Shown here piece after piece: positions 37,313 through 47,495 of a stretch of DNA of 64,000 bases (positions within the stretch are counted from its first letter, which is position 1; every line of letters starts with the position of its first letter). The DNA is from Lineolata rhizophorae (Eukaryota; Ascomycota; Dothideomycetes; Lineolatales; Lineolataceae): contig MU001675.1 in the NCBI GenBank assembly GCA_010093515.1, positions 949,371 to 1,013,370 on the forward strand, given 5' to 3'. Made by a program: the position numbers and the translations under genes. The notes beneath the pieces are model-generated. The model ran no database searches, had not been told where the DNA came from, and was given only the letters and a program-made list of their open reading frames with translations.

Positions 37313-37930
37313 ATGCTGGCCACTAACCAAGTCTTGCGGGCTTTTGTTGGGATTGCATAGTGCTGTTTTTGTTAATACAGATGTGGGCTGTTAATGCTAT
37401 TCCTTTGCACGACATTAATTGTCGCCCGGTTCTAAGCAACGCCTGTACGATACCAAGTATTTTAACCTGCATAATAGCTCAATCGTAACTTGTCGGGTTA
37501 CCCGCGCGCCTGTATAGCACCTAGGTCACAAGTCGCTTTAAGTATGCGCATGGCGCTTATGATGGAACATCTCGGTTTCGACTTTCCACTTTGTATAATG
37601 TTCTAACCATAGGGTCCCGAATCAACAGCATTGAAGCAGTTCGCTTCCATCGTATAATCAATACGATAACTACTCGTGCAGATTAACCAGGATATGCGAT
37701 ATACGCGTCAGCTTTATGGCTCATCGAGCAGTTCAACCTAGCAGGTTTGCATATATATGTGTGTGTATGTGTGTGTGTGTGTGTGAAAAGAGAAAAACCT
37801 ATGGGGATAGGTAGAGTAAGTAGATAAGCCGTTGAGTTCTAGTAGTGGGAGGTCTTGGCGTTGGGCTCAACTGGGGTCTGATTGGTCATCAGAATTACTA
37901 CTACCAACCGAAAAAAAAGGGTTGGCAGTA
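37313..37930. other. Transition from KGD2 3' region into the repeat island
   Basis: KGD2 3' UTR followed by increasingly AT-rich DNA without genes. A GT microsatellite runs from about 37759 to 37785. No gene seen. Confidence 0.5.
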
Positions 37931-37937
37931 ATATAGC

Positions 37938-38477
37938 TATATTTAAGTTTTTAGAAGGGGTTTGTCCCTATTAGTACTAGGATCCCTATTACATAAATCG
38001 AAAATCCTACTAGAGTTTTCAGCTCCTAGTCTACCCTACCCCAATGGGATTACGCTAAACCTAAAGCGGAACCAGACCTAATGTAAAATAGTATCAATAC
38101 TGCCCCATTATAGAACATGGTTAGTCGTTCCAATATTCCGTAAACCTGTTTCTTGAATATAAGTAGGTGTAGGGGTTTGAAATTGTCTAAATGTGCTACT
38201 GCTATTAATTCGGCTATTACAGTTATTGTCGAGTTGCGTAAAACCCTTTGTCTAAATGTACAATTGGCAAAGCGCAACGTCACTTAACCCTATTACCACT
38301 AGGATTATGGGATTAGGGTTTTGGGACCCCGTGTTAGGTCTAGTTCCACTTTAAATTCAGCGTAGTCCCATTGGGGTAGGGCAGGCCAGGAGCTGAAAAC
38401 TCTAGTAGGATTTTCGATTTATGTAATAGGGATCCTAGTACTAATAGGGACAAACCCCTTCTAAAAACTTAAATATA
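37938..38477. repeat. 540-bp foldback element with about 140-bp inverted arms
   Basis: The left arm, from about 37938 (TATATTTAAGTTTTTAGAAG) to 38083, is repeated in inverse orientation from about 38335 to 38477. The arms match almost base for base over the outer 100-120 bp and diverge inward, mostly by transitions. Parts of the inner arm, such as TTTAGGTTTAGCGTAAT on the minus strand, recur at about 41680-41700 and, more loosely, at 40330-40440, so the arms are ends of a family present several times in this island. No target duplication is evident. It is best explained as a non-autonomous DNA transposon or two repeat ends joined head to head. Confidence 0.7.
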
Positions 38478-38888
38478 ACATGACTCCCTACCCCCCGGAA
38501 AATGTATTTAGTCTACTCTTACCTCTTTTTTTTTCCCTTTCACAATATGTTACTAGATGCACTATTAATTTTGCCTTACTAACTTTACAATATCCTTACG
38601 ATAAGTAACCTCTTACGCCCTGCATACAGTAGTAACTTCGATGACTAATTGGACCCTAATTGACCCTAATGCTAAGACCCTAAACCCCAATAAAAATATC
38701 GCCTTAATAGAAATCTAAACCTTGGTTTCATAGACCCTCCCTATTGTACAATATAATAGTGTTACATTTCATTAATAGCTGCTAATTTGTTACTTCCGAG
38801 CTAAAGCTTGCTAACCATGTGGTGGAAAAAAATAGACTGTAATGGGTAAGCGGAATGCCCAACAGACCCTCTATATAGAGACCCTAAG
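38478..38888. other. AT-rich repeat debris
   Basis: No gene. Stops in all frames and A/T homopolymer runs. The phrase ATTGACCCTAATGC near 38655 recurs inverted near 40680, so this is probably degraded transposon sequence. Confidence 0.45.
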
Positions 38889-39597
38889 TCTCCCAGTGTA
38901 GAGCACTTTACCTAGGACCAACACCTAAATAACAAAAGAAGCGTCACGTCTTTACTACTTCACGGCATCATGCGTTCGAGTTCAAAGAGGCACCGTTGCT
39001 TGCTAACTAACTTTTGGTAATAAGAATAGACAAGAAAGGGGCAAAGAAAAGCTTTTATGTATGTGTTGTAGTAGAGTAGGGCGGCGCCGACCCTAATACC
39101 CCTTTTTGGCAATTGCCTCTTCTTTCTTTCACGTGATTTCTTTTCCTTTTAAGTAGGTTGGGTTTTCTCCCTCAACAACACTCACTCAATTCACTCATTC
39201 AACACACACAAGTCAAGTTGCCTTTGCCTTCCATACAATCGCAAAAGTTTCCTTTGCTCTTTTTCTTGTCTTCCCTTCTCTCCTTATTACCAAAAGTTGG
39301 TTAGCAAGCAGCAGTGCTCCTCCGAACTCAAACGCATGATGCCGTGAAGCAGTGAGGACGTGACTCCTGCTCGCTTGTTCTTTAAGTGTGGGTCTTAGGC
39401 TAAGTGCTTTACCCTGCTACAGTGTGTATATATAGCAAAGGCAACATGACTTGTATGTATTTGAATAAATGAGTGAATTATCGTTTGTAGTGGAGGAGAA
39501 AACCCCAACCTACTTAAAAGGGGAAGAAGTCACGTGCAACTGAGAAAACAAACTGCCAGAAGGGGTGTTAGCGGTGGCGCCGCCCTACTCTACTACA
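38889..39597 (-). mobile_element. TG...CA repeat copy 2, interrupted by copy 3
   Basis: A copy of the 270-360 bp family split by a second copy. Its outer halves are about 38889-39066 and 39422-39597. The right terminus is clear (…CTCTACTACA at 39597); the left terminus has diverged from the family end, so its start is approximate and no clean flanking duplication is seen. The two halves join naturally at the GTGT target of copy 3. Being the host of a nested insertion it must be older than copy 3. Non-coding. Confidence 0.75.
39067..39421 (+). mobile_element. TG...CA repeat copy 3, nested in copy 2
   Basis: A 355-bp family member starting TGTAGTAGAGTAGGGC and ending TACCCTGCTACA. It is flanked by a perfect 4-bp duplication GTGT (39063-39066 and 39422-39425) and lies in opposite orientation within copy 2. 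It includes GGCGCC next to the start, a CACGTGA box, a TTTTAAG box and CT-rich sequence, in the order expected of a promoter. Non-coding; relatively young because both ends and the duplication are intact. Confidence 0.85.
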
Positions 39598-39832
39598 CTA
39601 GGGGAGGGCCAATAAGGGCCTTACCTATACCGTAGGGGTCCTAAGTAGGTTTTGGGAGTTTTCCCTGGTAGGGCGGGTTGGTAGGGGTAGGGGTTGGTTA
39701 ATACATATCGGCGGAACAGGCAAGGCGTAGTGTATTCAATAGCGTATGATTCTAATCTTGGAACTAGGGATTTACCTGATATGTAGCTCTTTCTTCCGTC
39801 AGGCTAAAGACCGGAGGTTTCTAGTAAAGTAG

Positions 39833-40102
39833 TGTAGAAGAACCCCCGTTCTTTTCCCCCAGCACGTGAGTTTCACAAACCTCCTTGATTGTATTTGACT
39901 CTCATCTTAGTTCTCTTTACACACACAACCTTCTCACTGCCACCAAAACCACTTGTTACACCCTCACCCTCTTACCTTCCTTTTAAAAAACCCAGTTGTT
40001 GCGTCCCAAAACCAAGACACGACGATGCTGTTAGAACGTGACGACGTGGTTACATGATGTCCCTTTGTGCTATTACCAGGTAGAGTGTTCTACCCCGCTA
40101 CA
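39833..40102 (+). mobile_element. TG...CA repeat copy 7, diverged short subfamily
   Basis: A 270-bp relative of the other copies. It starts TGTAGAAGAACC and ends CTACCCCGCTACA, and is flanked by a perfect GTAG duplication (39829-39832 and 40103-40106). It shares the CACGTGA box, an ACGACGTG phrase and the subterminal inverted repeat GGTAGAGTGTTCTACC, but is otherwise strongly diverged and shorter. It therefore represents an older or separate subfamily with the same terminal structure and duplication length. Non-coding. Confidence 0.75.
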
Positions 40103-40106
40103 GTAG

Positions 40107-41274
40107 GCAGCGGCAAGTGATGAAGTAAACTTTCTGTCTTACTCCATATACGCGAATCAATGATAACCCCTACTTAGTGGCACGGATGTCACGTGGCTAT
40201 AGGGCGGTAGACATAGCGGATAAACAAAATAAATCTAGGGGTAATATTAATTTTATGACCTCGTTCGCCGCACGAAATATAAGGGGTATATTTCGATTTT
40301 CCAACTATATAGCTAGGAATATAGTCTATAATATGGTGGGGTTTACCCTCTTAGGGCTTGGACAGGGTTTTCTTTTTAGATTTTGCGCAATTTTATCGGG
40401 GGAGGACAGGGTAGGAGGAACCTTCAAAAACCTGTTATAAATACTCGGCATCTACCGGCTAAAGGTTTATAAGAGATTCCCTCCTTAGTCGAAGTAAGGT
40501 CGGGGTTGGATCACGTGCTGCGTACGTGCCTCCCTATAGGGTGGAGTTTTGGGATCATAGTTAAGATACTAATAATGAGGTGGAGTGGGGCCGGGGTGTA
40601 GTCGACACCCCCCGAACCCTTTTGGGTCAGGGTTTAAGATTTCTACTAGAGCGAGATCTTTGGATGGGTTTGGGTTTTGGCATTAGGGTCAATTAGTGTC
40701 ATCTAAATTGCTATCATCAACCCCTTTTTTTGGTGGGTAGTAGTATGGCCATACAGGGCGGTCGATGATTATGTCGATAGCAACTAATAAATACTTAGCA
40801 TCTATCGGTATCTATCGATTGTATTATCAATATTTCCGGCTCCGCAGCATTTAAATACTCTACTATCTCAACATATAATATATGCTGTTTATACTTCAAA
40901 GAATTATCTTGCTTCATTTTTCGTACAAAAATTTGGGCTTGTAATTAAGTATATATATATTTCCTAGCTAGTAGCATCGTACTAAGGTACGATACCATGC
41001 TAGTCTTTTTAGCCAAGTCGGAACAATAATATTAATTAGTTCGTATATATATATATATATGGCTCGGCTGTCCCCTACTAGTATCATACTAGTAGCTAGG
41101 AACTATATATACTAACACTAATATTATAGGAGTAAGAATTTTATATGCTTAAGCAGGGTAGTCGACAACTATTGATTAGCTAATCAATAACTATTGATAT
41201 CTATTGGTCAAAGTATCGATCGGCTATCTATCGCCTTACGTAATACTATTGGTTTCATCGCCAGCGCTATGGCC
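40107..41274. other. AT-rich repeat debris with palindromes
   Basis: No gene supported; an 87-codon open frame at 40177-40440 has no domain and overlaps a repeated segment. Three strong palindromes lie close together: ATCGTAC/GTACGAT at 40976-40993, CTACTAGTAT/ATACTAGTAG at 41075-41095 and a perfect 20-bp palindrome at 41170-41189. An AT microsatellite sits at 41045-41060. Phrases at 40330-40440 resemble the arms of the foldback element. Confidence 0.45.
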
Positions 41275-41278
41275 ATAC

Positions 41279-41595
41279 TGTAACAGGGTAGAGCACTTTA
41301 CCTAGGAAGAGCACAAAAGAACAGAGGAGTCACGTCTTCACTGCTTCACGGCATCGTGTTTTCTAGATCGGAGAAGCAACTTTTGTATGCTAACTAACTC
41401 TTGAGTGATAGAAGAAGAAAGCAAAAGAAAAGGGAAAGAAAAGCTTTTGAATGAGAAAAAATTGAAGTGTGAATGTTGTGTTGTGAGAGGGAAAGAAAAC
41501 CTAGCATACATAAAAGGCGCAATCAAATCACGTGCAGTTATCCCAAAAAAAAAAAAAAGGGGGTGTTGAGGGTGACGCCGCCCTGCTCTACTACA
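41279..41595 (-). mobile_element. TG...CA repeat copy 4
   Basis: A 317-bp copy beginning TGTAACAGGGTAGAGC and ending CTCTACTACA, flanked by a perfect ATAC duplication (41275-41278 and 41596-41599). It contains an A14-like run near 41550 and is somewhat shorter than copies 1, 3 and 5. Orientation is the reverse of copies 5 and 6 to its right. Non-coding. Confidence 0.85.
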
Positions 41596-41599
41596 ATAC

Positions 41600-41743
41600 A
41601 TTATACAATTCCAAAATCCCATCCTAAGGGGGGGGGGGGGGGTTTAAAGAAAATAAAAAGCTCCTTTTATCCCACCCCAATAAAATTACGCTAAACCTAA
41701 AGGGGGAACCCGACCCAACCCCAAATAGGGTCAACCCCACCTC
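41600..41743. repeat. Repeat fragment with a 15-G run
   Basis: A run of 15 G at 41628-41642 is followed by sequence that, on the minus strand, carries the same phrase (CTTTAGGTTTAGCGTAAT) as the arms of the foldback element at 37938-38477. It is a fragment of that other repeat family, cut off on the right by copy 6 of the TG...CA family. Confidence 0.55.
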
Positions 41744-41747
41744 ATAG

Positions 41748-42446
41748 TGTAGTGTAGTAGAGTAGGGCGGCGCCAGCCCTAATACCCCTTTTTGGCAATT
41801 GCTTCCTCTTTCTTGCACGTGACTTCTTTTCCTTTTAAGTAGGTTAGGTTTTTCTCCTTCTACGCACACAAGACGCTCATTCAACAACACACACAAGTCA
41901 AATTGCCTTTGCCAATCAAATATATATACACAAAAGCCTTTCTCTCCCCTCCCCTTCTCTTGTCCTTCTCTCTTCTTATTACCAAAAGTTAGTTAGCAAG
42001 CAGCAGTGCTCCTCTATACGCGAGCGCGTGATGCCGTGAAGCAATGACGACGTGACCCTCTTCTTTTGTTCTTTAGGTGTTGGTCCTAGGTAAAGTGCTC
42101 TACCCTGCTACAGTAGTGGAGCAGGGCGGCGCCACCCCTAATACCCCTTTTGGCAGTTTCTTTCCCCAGTTGCACGTGACTTCATTCCCCTTTAAGTATG
42201 TTAGGTTTTTCTTCTCTACATACATATACACACAAGTCAAGTTGCCTTTGCTATGCATACACACACACGCAAAAGCTTTTCTTTGCCCCTTTTCTTGTCT
42301 TTTTCTTTTCTTATTACTTAAAAGTTAGTTAGCAAACAACGGTGCCTTTCTGAACCCGAACGCATGATGCCGTGAAGCAGTGAAGACGTGCCTCTTCCTT
42401 TGTTCTTTAAGTGTTGGTCCTAGGTAAAGTGCTCTACCCTGCTACA
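41748..42446 (+). mobile_element. TG...CA repeat copy 6, interrupted at its first bases by copy 5
   Basis: Copy 6 begins with TGTAG at 41748-41752, is interrupted by copy 5, and continues from 42113 to 42446, where it ends CCCTGCTACA. Its own flanking duplication is ATAG (41744-41747 and 42447-42450), intact despite the later insertion. Removing copy 5 and one GTAG leaves an element of about 335 bp with a normal start. Non-coding. Confidence 0.85.
41753..42112 (+). mobile_element. TG...CA repeat copy 5, nested in the terminus of copy 6
   Basis: A 360-bp copy starting TGTAGTAGAGTAGGGC and ending CTACCCTGCTACA. It inserted after the fifth base of copy 6, duplicating that element's own terminal GTAG (41749-41752 and 42113-42116). 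Both lie in the same orientation. It must be younger than copy 6. It carries the full set of shared marks: GGCGCC, GCACGTGAC, CCTTTTAAGTAGG and the subterminal inverted repeat. Non-coding. Confidence 0.88.
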
Positions 42447-42450
42447 ATAG

Positions 42451-42945
42451 TCCATATACGGAAGGATCGCTACTAGGCGGGCGGTTTGGCTTAGCGGCCG
42501 ATCGGGGACTGGAAAGGGCCTGCAAGGGGCGCTGCGGTAGCATCTGCATTGCGCGAGCGCGATGGCGACCCCCGATCGGTCTAGACATTCTGCACGGTTG
42601 GTACCGCTTACGCTGCGCATTTCTGAAAAGCACCTAGCTGCTCGGCAGGATACTTCATTATTGTGCGGTAGAACTCTCCTGCATGGACGCCCCAGGAAGT
42701 CAGACGAGTTTATCCCTCGAGAGCGCGTGCAAAAGTTTGTCTTACCTCCCCAGAAATGCGACTCGTCTTTCCAGCACGCTGCTCAACTGCTAAGTGGATA
42801 TGCGAAAAACCTTTTTACCTGCTTTTAATTGGGCTAGCTGGACGGGCTCAGGGGTGGTGCACTCGACCATGCAGCTTCCTTCTGCCCTCGTCTTGGTCTC
42901 AGAAAAGGATTCAGCAGGCATACCATACATTGTGCAATACGTGGT
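42451..42945. other. Spacer between the repeat island and the P450 relic
   Basis: Composition returns to about the level of the gene-bearing DNA. I see no intact gene; the short open frames show no domain. The right end may include the decayed N-terminal region of the P450 relic. Confidence 0.4.
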
Positions 42946-42949
42946 GCCA

Positions 42950-44508
42950 ATCAATCTACTATGGCTTCTATTCGGCAATACCATCGTCGACTACTGTCAG
43001 AATATCCCCTTCTGCTCAGGCTTCTTTACCCTTCTTATACTTCAAAGGATGGGAGCTACAGAGAGTCACCTCGTCTACTTGGAGTTAGGGGATGTATTCA
43101 TGCTTGTCACCCCTAGTGGCAATGGCTGTGCGTGTCTAATGCGGAAGCTATTCACGAGATTGTCCAGGGGCGGAATGATATCCGAAGAGAGTTGGAACAA
43201 ATGAAATTCCTTGACGTGTTATGGGAGACCTTGCAACCACGGATGGCGAGGAATGGCAGACGCATCGAAAAGTTACTGCTGCCACTTTCGCGGAGAAGAA
43301 CCATGAACTGGTCTGGAAAGGGCCACTAGAGCAAGCGTACAGCATGCCTAGGTAGATATTGGACCGGGCGAGCGTCTAAGCCTATACGGTCGACTCTCCG
43401 AAGACGCGAGAACATTCACCTTGAACGTTCTCGCGGCCCCCTTGTTTTCGAAGTCGTATCTTTTCAAAGTCCATGAGGAGGTCCGCCAGGATTTTTCGGG
43501 ATCAGACAAGAACATTGCAACTACGTACAGGAATTCTCTGTCGATGATGATTAGTTATTTCATCCCAATCATCGTCTTCGGAGGCAAGCCGTTATAGTGG
43601 TGGTAGTTACCTAAATCCTGACAAATCGCTGGCCATGCGGATGATGATTTCAGAGATTATGTCTCTGAACTGATTAAAGAGGAGAGAAACCGTATTGCTC
43701 ATGGAGAGCAGAGTTCATCGAATTTCGTGACTGCATTGGTTCAAGCATGTGATCAGGCTCAAAGAGAAGGCGCGAAGGGGCGAGATCTAAGAAGCCGGCC
43801 TTGACAGAGCAAGAAATCCTCAGCGACTTGTAGGTCTACGCGTTTGCCGGGAACGACGCCACTGCCATCACACTGGCACACATGCTGGTCTTCTTAGCCG
43901 TAGAACCCGCCACTCAGTAATGGATGGTGGAAGAGATTCGTCGCTACATCCCGTCTGACGATGTCTCCATCTGAAGCTACGAGTGTCTCCACAAATTGAA
44001 GAGATGTCGGGCAACATTTGTAGTTTCAAAACGGTGCCTATCTAAACGCGCCCCTTGGATAATCCCAGTTCAGATGGAAACCTTGCTTCACTGCCACTAG
44101 GCCAGCTCGTCAAGACATCCGACGACTCAACCAAGCCTCTTGAGGTCGGCGCCAAAAATTACGTTGTTCCGCCCCATACCACAGTTCACGCCAACGTCGG
44201 TATTGGGCCAAGGATCTCCTTCGAATCGGATCCTAAGTGCTTCGTATCGTTTCCCGAAGGAAGTGCGAGAAACATTGAGGATGAGCTTATGCTCCCGGAT
44301 ACGGATAAAGCGTATCTTCCCTAGCCGTTCGGCCAGCGCATTTGCCCGGGCATGAGTTGCTCTCAAGTCGAGCTGGTGGCCGTGCCGGTGGCCTTGTTCT
44401 GGAATAATAGAGTGGAACCGGAGCTAGAGAAAGGGGAGGACAGTGGAGACGGCGAGGAAATGACTCCTGTTTATTGCGCAGGGCACGGAGATAGGACCTT
44501 TGAATGAG
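42950..44508 (+). pseudogene. Decayed cytochrome P450 gene
   Basis: Pieces of one P450 appear in order but in different frames. They are an N-terminal block (LELGDVFMLVTPSGN), NAEAIHEIVQGRND, the C-helix region THRKVTAATFAEKNHELVW, the I-helix YAFAGNDATAITLAHML near 43850, a later block (LEVGAKNYVVPPHTTVHANV from about 44127) and the haem loop region GQRICPGMSCSQVE near 44330. The K-helix region is poorly preserved. Several frame changes and in-frame stops separate these blocks and the haem loop is shortened before the Cys, so no functional enzyme can be made. Similarity is to fungal class II microsomal monooxygenases; the subfamily cannot be told. It lies beside the repeat island, a common setting for gene loss in filamentous fungi. 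Confidence 0.85.
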
Positions 44509-45388
44509 ATGAGGGAAGCGTCTCAGGCGTTAGGTGGTCTGCCATTTGCTGGCGTCAAACGTTAGTTGCTACCACAACGGCTCATTGGTCGCCCGTATTC
44601 TATTAGTTTATTCTCGATGCCTACGAGCTGCGCCTCATTTTGCCTGCTAGATTCGAGCGAGCCTCGCTCACCTTCTACCCCCTCCATTAAACGGATCATA
44701 TCGTACGTAATCGTTTTAAGACGCAACTCCTGCAGACCTTTGTTATTCAATCATTTGAATTTCTGGTGTGATTACATCCAACAAAGTCAATAGATGTAGA
44801 TATATTGATAACTTGTCAATGAGCATATTGTGCTAGTTGTAGTCACTCGTAAAATTTCTTCAGTTATATATGCTTACAAGCTGTCCTTGTAATATACAAT
44901 TAATTAAGGATGCCAATTGTTATATCTGCTGTAGGTATATCGTGCCTCTTGTTCGTGAACTAACGAGGTTGATGACGTGATTGGATGCCACTTCTCCTGA
45001 TATCCGTAGAAAATTCTAGTGGTCTAGTGTACCTACGTAGTAAGTACCTGGCAAGCTTAACACAATAAAGCTTGGCTGTGCGGGGATCTAGCGCGGACCG
45101 GCGCGAATCATCAGTCTTTTGCGCCGTCGCTTGGACTTCCCTTTGACAATACTTTGAGACCTGCGCGCCGCCAAAAGCGCGGCTTTCACCACTCTCGTCA
45201 ACGTAAGTCCTGACAAAACGACCTTTACCTCCATTATACCCCCTACTTCTCACCAGCACGCATCCTCCTCCCCTGCTCATCACACCAACCGTACGCACTG
45301 CGCGTGGCGTCACGTGCGACGACGCGTCCTGCTCGTCTGGCGCGGTCGCTGTGTTTCCCTCTTGCGCATCACGAGCTACTAGAGCGAC
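44509..45388. other. Intergenic between the P450 relic and NUP42
   Basis: No gene seen. The part to 44.95 kb is AT-rich; the last 300 bases are GC-richer and should hold the NUP42 promoter. A TACGTA palindrome is at 45034-45039. Confidence 0.45.
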
Positions 45389-47054
45389 ATGGTCGTATGC
45401 AAGTTCTTCCTCCAAGGCAACTGCAAATTTGGCAGTCAGTTCACCAGGCACACTTTAAACGCTAGGAAACTAACCACGGCACGCAGAGAACTGCAGGTTT
45501 GACCATCCCACTGGCGGCGGCGCCCAGAACTGGGCCCCAAATCAGAACGCCCCACGCGGTCCGCCCCAGGGCCAAAGCCGAAGCCAAAACCAAAGCCAGA
45601 CTCAGACCCGTTTTGGTCAGCCCCAACCTCAACACGATGTATTCCGCGGCCCTCAGAGTATGTTTTGGCTATCTTGCCTTCTACGCGCTCATATACAAAG
45701 CCTTGGTACTTCATTAACCCGAGTTGTTTCCCTGCCTAGGTCGTAACCAGCCCCGCGGGGGGAATAGGCGGGATGCAAGAGACCTCCCGCTTGACAACCT
45801 TCCGTAAGTGTTTCTACCTTTCCGACCATTTCGCTGAGCCAGTTGAACTGATCACGCAAAGCAGTTATCTCATTGTTCCCGACGCTATTGAGACCGACTT
45901 GAGATTTGAACGCCCGCTTTGGCCGTGTTCTGCCTATGGGCCAGGCCGCGATGCTCCTCGCCAGCTCTTTGGTGGCTATCCGATCGAACTCAGCCCCGAA
46001 GAGCTTCGTGCTATGTTCTACAAGGGCATGAGCCAGGGGGACACAGCCCAAGCCGTGAGAAACCTGTTGCCTTCAGCTCGACGTTTTCGCTAACAACCCT
46101 CAGATCCAATTGGAAAAAGAGGCGGATGACAGAGTCCAACAGCACATTCACAGCGTGCTAAGAGACATCCCCGGAGCCTGCCGATATATAATTGACGGTG
46201 AGCACGAACACCCAAACCGCATCGATATCTGCAAGGCCACCACTTCCGGGCGCCAGCAATCCAACATTCCAGGTGGTGATGCAGCTTTCATGAGATCCAC
46301 TCCCACAGCTTCTCCTGGCACTTCGAATCTTGGAGTGGCTAGGTCAGGTTGGCCTGCTCCGATTGGTGGTACTCAGCAGCAAGGTGGCGTAGTTGGGTTT
46401 GGGCATCCCTCGCTGGTTCAAGCAGGACCTGCTAGTGGCGGAGGATTTGGCGCACCCTCGTTCCCGACCTCTCAACCCAATCAGCAACAGCAGACTAGCT
46501 TCCTCCCTCAAGGCCAGACTCTTGGCACATTTCAATCCTCTTCCCCTTTCGATACGGAACAATCCGCGTTTCAAGTGCCTTCTGGTCCTACCAGTTTCGG
46601 TGTTCTGAGCGGGCCGAACGCTACCGCCGTCGGACCTTCACCATTCAGCCGACCGGCTCAGCCCGGCACCTTTGGGCCCAATCCGTTTGCAAATGGATTC
46701 TCGCAACCGTCGGCCCCAATCGGCCCTTTGCCTGCACAGAATGCGGCCGCCCCGATGACTAACGGCGCTACCGGGGGCGAAACGACGAGGGACGCTAGGA
46801 CTGGGAAGTTATCCACTTGGCACGGAGAGCCAGTGCAGTATATTGATGGGAAGCCGTGTCGTCGCGAGGGCAATGACTGGAAGCGCATTTTGTTCCCGGA
46901 TGGACCTCCTTCGCCCGTCCAGGGCGCTTATGGATCCAACCACACCGAGGAGGAAAAAGCTGCTTATGAGGCTGCGCGGGCCGCGGGCTCATTTCCTAAT
47001 GGTATCATTCCACTGGAACCGCCGTCGTGGGATATGCTGACTTGGGACATGTGA
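45389..47054 (+). CDS. CCCH-finger FG nucleoporin (NUP42/Amo1 type)
   Basis: Model: 45389..45434, 45487..45657, 45740..45803, 45865..46054, 46104..47054; 473 aa, five exons. The first 22 residues form a CX7CX5CX3H zinc finger (C4, C12, C18, H22), which is restored exactly by the first splice. Then follow a Gln/Asn/Arg-rich stretch and the conserved block SAYGPGRDAPRQLFGG with EELRAMFYKGMSQG and YIIDGEHEHPNRIDICK. A Gly/Pro/Phe-rich region with scattered FG and similar pairs (VGFGHPS, GGFGAPSFP, TFGPNPF) comes next. The C-terminus has GKLSTWHGEPVQYIDGKPC. The order of parts matches yeast Nup42 and fission-yeast Amo1, which sit on the cytoplasmic face of the nuclear pore and help mRNA export or organise microtubules at the nuclear rim. 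The acceptor before exon 4 is inferred from phase and similarity. Confidence 0.88.
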
Positions 47055-47495
47055 GGTCTACACCTGCCTGGGGACTATTATATCTCGGTGGTTAGACACT
47101 TGAAGCGTAGGAAATGTAATGAGTGGTTGGAAGGCCGCGCCGGGTTGCATATTGTATTTCTAGGTGGCCGTCCGTTCCTTCGTGGGCTTTCTCTGGTGAG
47201 AGGGAAAGTTTCGCTGGAGAGATAGTCGGCTAGGCCGTACTTAAACATAACTAATCGAAGACTACGTTTCGATGTGAACAATGTCCCCCTTACATCATTA
47301 CTATGAATGTATCGGCTTCATGCATTTGGAATTGCAGCAGCCTATTGCTACCCCCAAAGGTGTGCATATGAACAAGAAAAAGATCTTTAGAGCACGCGCC
47401 CCGCCTTTTAAAAACAAACGTCTAGTTTCCAGCGTATGCAATAAAAGCAATCCGGTCCGTTCACCAAATAGCCCCTTACAATGGGACAGACTAAT
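47055..47495. other. Convergent 3' spacer between NUP42 and the ApsB/Mto1 gene
   Basis: A 441-bp stretch with the 3' ends of two converging genes. No gene or repeat recognised. Confidence 0.5.

Noticed and set aside
38050-38283. 77-codon minus-strand open frame inside the foldback element
   Set aside because: Sits between and partly within the inverted arms; no domain, likely chance.
40177-40440. 87-codon plus-strand open frame in the repeat island
   Set aside because: Overlaps a repeated segment related to the foldback arms; no protein family recognised.
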